A stretch of 14,787 nt of DNA from CAZBUB01 sp964494985 (GTDB lineage: Bacteria; Desulfobacterota; Desulfovibrionia; Desulfovibrionales; Desulfothermaceae). Below the pieces are notes generated by a model, which was not told the origin of the DNA, did not search any database, and was given only the letters and a program-made list of their open reading frames with translations. Where the stretch lies: contig CAZBUB010000052.1 in NCBI GenBank assembly GCA_964494985.1, positions 1 through 14,787 of the forward strand. The letters run 5' to 3'. Below, piece by piece: positions 13,801 through 14,787 of the stretch. Positions within the stretch are counted from its first letter, which is position 1, and the number at the start of each line of letters is the position of its first letter. A program made the translations under genes and the position numbers.

Positions 13801-14787
13801 TCAAGCCGGGGGTTGAAAATCTTCAGCTTCAGCCAGATCCTTATCCGGCTGGCGCAGGTAAACCTTGGTGGCCCCGGTAAAGGTTGTCTTGTCTTGAATT
13901 GTTCCGTGGATGCAGGCCAGATACAGATTGGCCCGGGAAAAATTGGATTCCGTGAGGTCGGCATGGCTGAAGTCGCTGTTGAAGCAATCTGCGTCCATGA
14001 ATAAGGACCCCTTGATTTGGGCCTTGGTGAATTTGCAGTCCTTAAGGGAGGCATTGCGGAAGTCGGCCTGATTAATGTGGGCCTGACCGAAAAAGGATTG
14101 TTCAAAATCTCCTTTTTGGGCTTTGGCCGCATTCAGGACAGCCTGGGCAAACATGCACTGCCTGGCGGTTATACCTTCCAGGAGCGCGCCGGAGAGGTTC
14201 GCCCCCTGCAGCACGCAGGTGGATATGTCCGCGCCTTGAAACGAGGCAGCTGACAGATCGGCGTCCATGAAATTCACGGAGCGCAGCTTCTGTCCGGAGA
14301 AGTCATGTCCGGCCAGCTGGGCCGCGGAAAGATTGACCCGGTCAAAGCGCACTCCCCGCAGGTTGATCTCCTGTAGGACAGCCTTGCGCAGGGTGACCCG
14401 CTCCAGCGTTGCATCCTGCAGATCGGCCTGGGTCAAGTCCGCTTCCAGACCGACGCATTTCACAAATTCTGCTCCCTGAAACACCGCTTCCCGGCATTTG
14501 GTCTTGTCCAGAAAGGTCCAATGGATGCGGGCTGAAGAAAAGTCTGTCTTGGAAAATACTGATCCGGAGCAGTGACAGCGCAGCAAAAAGGCCTGCTGGA
14601 AGTTTGCGCCGCTGAAGTCCAGGCGGCGCAGGAACATATCCGTAAAGCTGGACCCGGAGAAATCTGCCTCCAGGAATGTACAGTCCGCAAACCCGGTCTT
14701 TTCCAGCCTTTGGCCCTGAAAGCAGGTCCGGTCCAGGTTGCAGCCCTTGAAATTGGCCAGATGCAGGTTTTCCCTGGACAGATCCAG
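13801..14787 (-). CDS. Pentapeptide-repeat protein of the type VI cluster (5' end outside the window)
   Basis: The visible part is 328 residues and the frame stays open to the window edge, so the start and an unknown N-terminal part are missing. Almost all of it consists of pentapeptide repeats of the A(D/N)Lxx type, for example A-D-L-T-Q-A-D-L-Q-D-A, V-N-L-S-A-A-Q-L, A-D-L-S-A-A-S-F-Q-G-A-D and A-D-L-T-E-S-N-F-S-R-A-N-L. These fold as a right-handed square beta-helix. Repeats begin at the window edge (N-L-H-L-A-N-F-K-G-C-N-L) and end in a short non-repeat tail (residues about 300-328, YLRQPDKDLAEAEDF). Followed by DUF3540 and DUF4150 genes, this matches the pentapeptide component of type VI effector modules, which in many genomes is fused to or next to a DUF2169 domain. 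An internal ATG at 14637 lies within the repeats and is not a credible start. Confidence 0.88.
   Translation of the reverse strand: MDLSRENLHLANFKGCNLDRTCFQGQRLEKTGFADCTFLEADFSGSSFTDMFLRRLDFSGANFQQAFLLRCHCSGSVFSKTDFSSARIHWTFLDKTKCREAVFQGAEFVKCVGLEADLTQADLQDATLERVTLRKAVLQEINLRGVRFDRVNLSAAQLAGHDFSGQKLRSVNFMDADLSAASFQGADISTCVLQGANLSGALLEGITARQCMFAQAVLNAAKAQKGDFEQSFFGQAHINQADFRNASLKDCKFTKAQIKGSLFMDADCFNSDFSHADLTESNFSRANLYLACIHGTIQDKTTFTGATKVYLRQPDKDLAEAEDFQPPA

Noticed and set aside
13623..14132. A 169-residue leftward open frame overlapping the pentapeptide and DUF3540 genes
   Set aside because: It is an out-of-frame shadow in G+C-rich repeats, with Pro/Arg-rich composition and no ribosome site.
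1..14787. tRNA, rRNA, CRISPR arrays, transposases or integrases
   Set aside because: None were found by eye: no cloverleaf-like segments, no regularly spaced direct repeats and no recombinase motifs. The pentapeptide and TPR regions are protein-level repeats only.

Overview
The window looks like chromosome of an anaerobic, probably sulfate-reducing, deltaproteobacterium (Desulfovibrionales-like). This rests on gene content: an ArsR-methyltransferase SahR next to ahcY, a stand-alone DMSO-reductase-family molybdoenzyme, a TPR-methyltransferase and a type VI secretion accessory cluster. It is an inference from protein families, with no marker gene to settle it. Base composition changes along the window: the first ~3 kb is visibly A+T-rich and the last ~2.2 kb visibly G+C-rich.

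Left part (1-3150, rightward genes): a cytoplasmic-looking M23-type metallopeptidase; a decayed gene of the bacterial release-factor-like (baeRF) type with two in-frame stops and both ends missing; a PstS-like periplasmic binding protein followed 45 bp later by a small putative lipoprotein; then a nested palindromic repeat element and a clean bidirectional terminator.

Middle part (3170-9153, all leftward): an Hsp20 chaperone with a 10-bp inverted repeat in its upstream region; a TatD-family hydrolase; S-adenosylhomocysteinase (ahcY); its likely regulator sahR with a near-consensus promoter and an operator-like palindrome; and a 693-residue molybdopterin oxidoreductase. sahR and ahcY form a regulatory unit of the methyl cycle: AhcY removes S-adenosylhomocysteine (SAH), and SahR is thought to sense SAH through its methyltransferase-like domain.

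Right part: dodecin and an EamA-type transporter run rightward (9343-10663) and meet a leftward block (14787-10747). That block reads, in transcription order, pentapeptide-repeat protein (cut by the window edge), DUF3540 protein, DUF4150 PAAR-like protein, then a TPR-methyltransferase only 30 bp downstream. The first three are the usual accessory genes for arming a type VI secretion spike. No Tss core genes, VgrG or DUF2169 gene are inside the window. No RNA genes, CRISPR arrays, transposases or integrases were seen. Nothing here is clearly a new system; the best leads are the molybdoenzyme with an unusual iron-sulfur motif, the SahR control region, the TPR-methyltransferase attached to the secretion module, and the nested palindrome.
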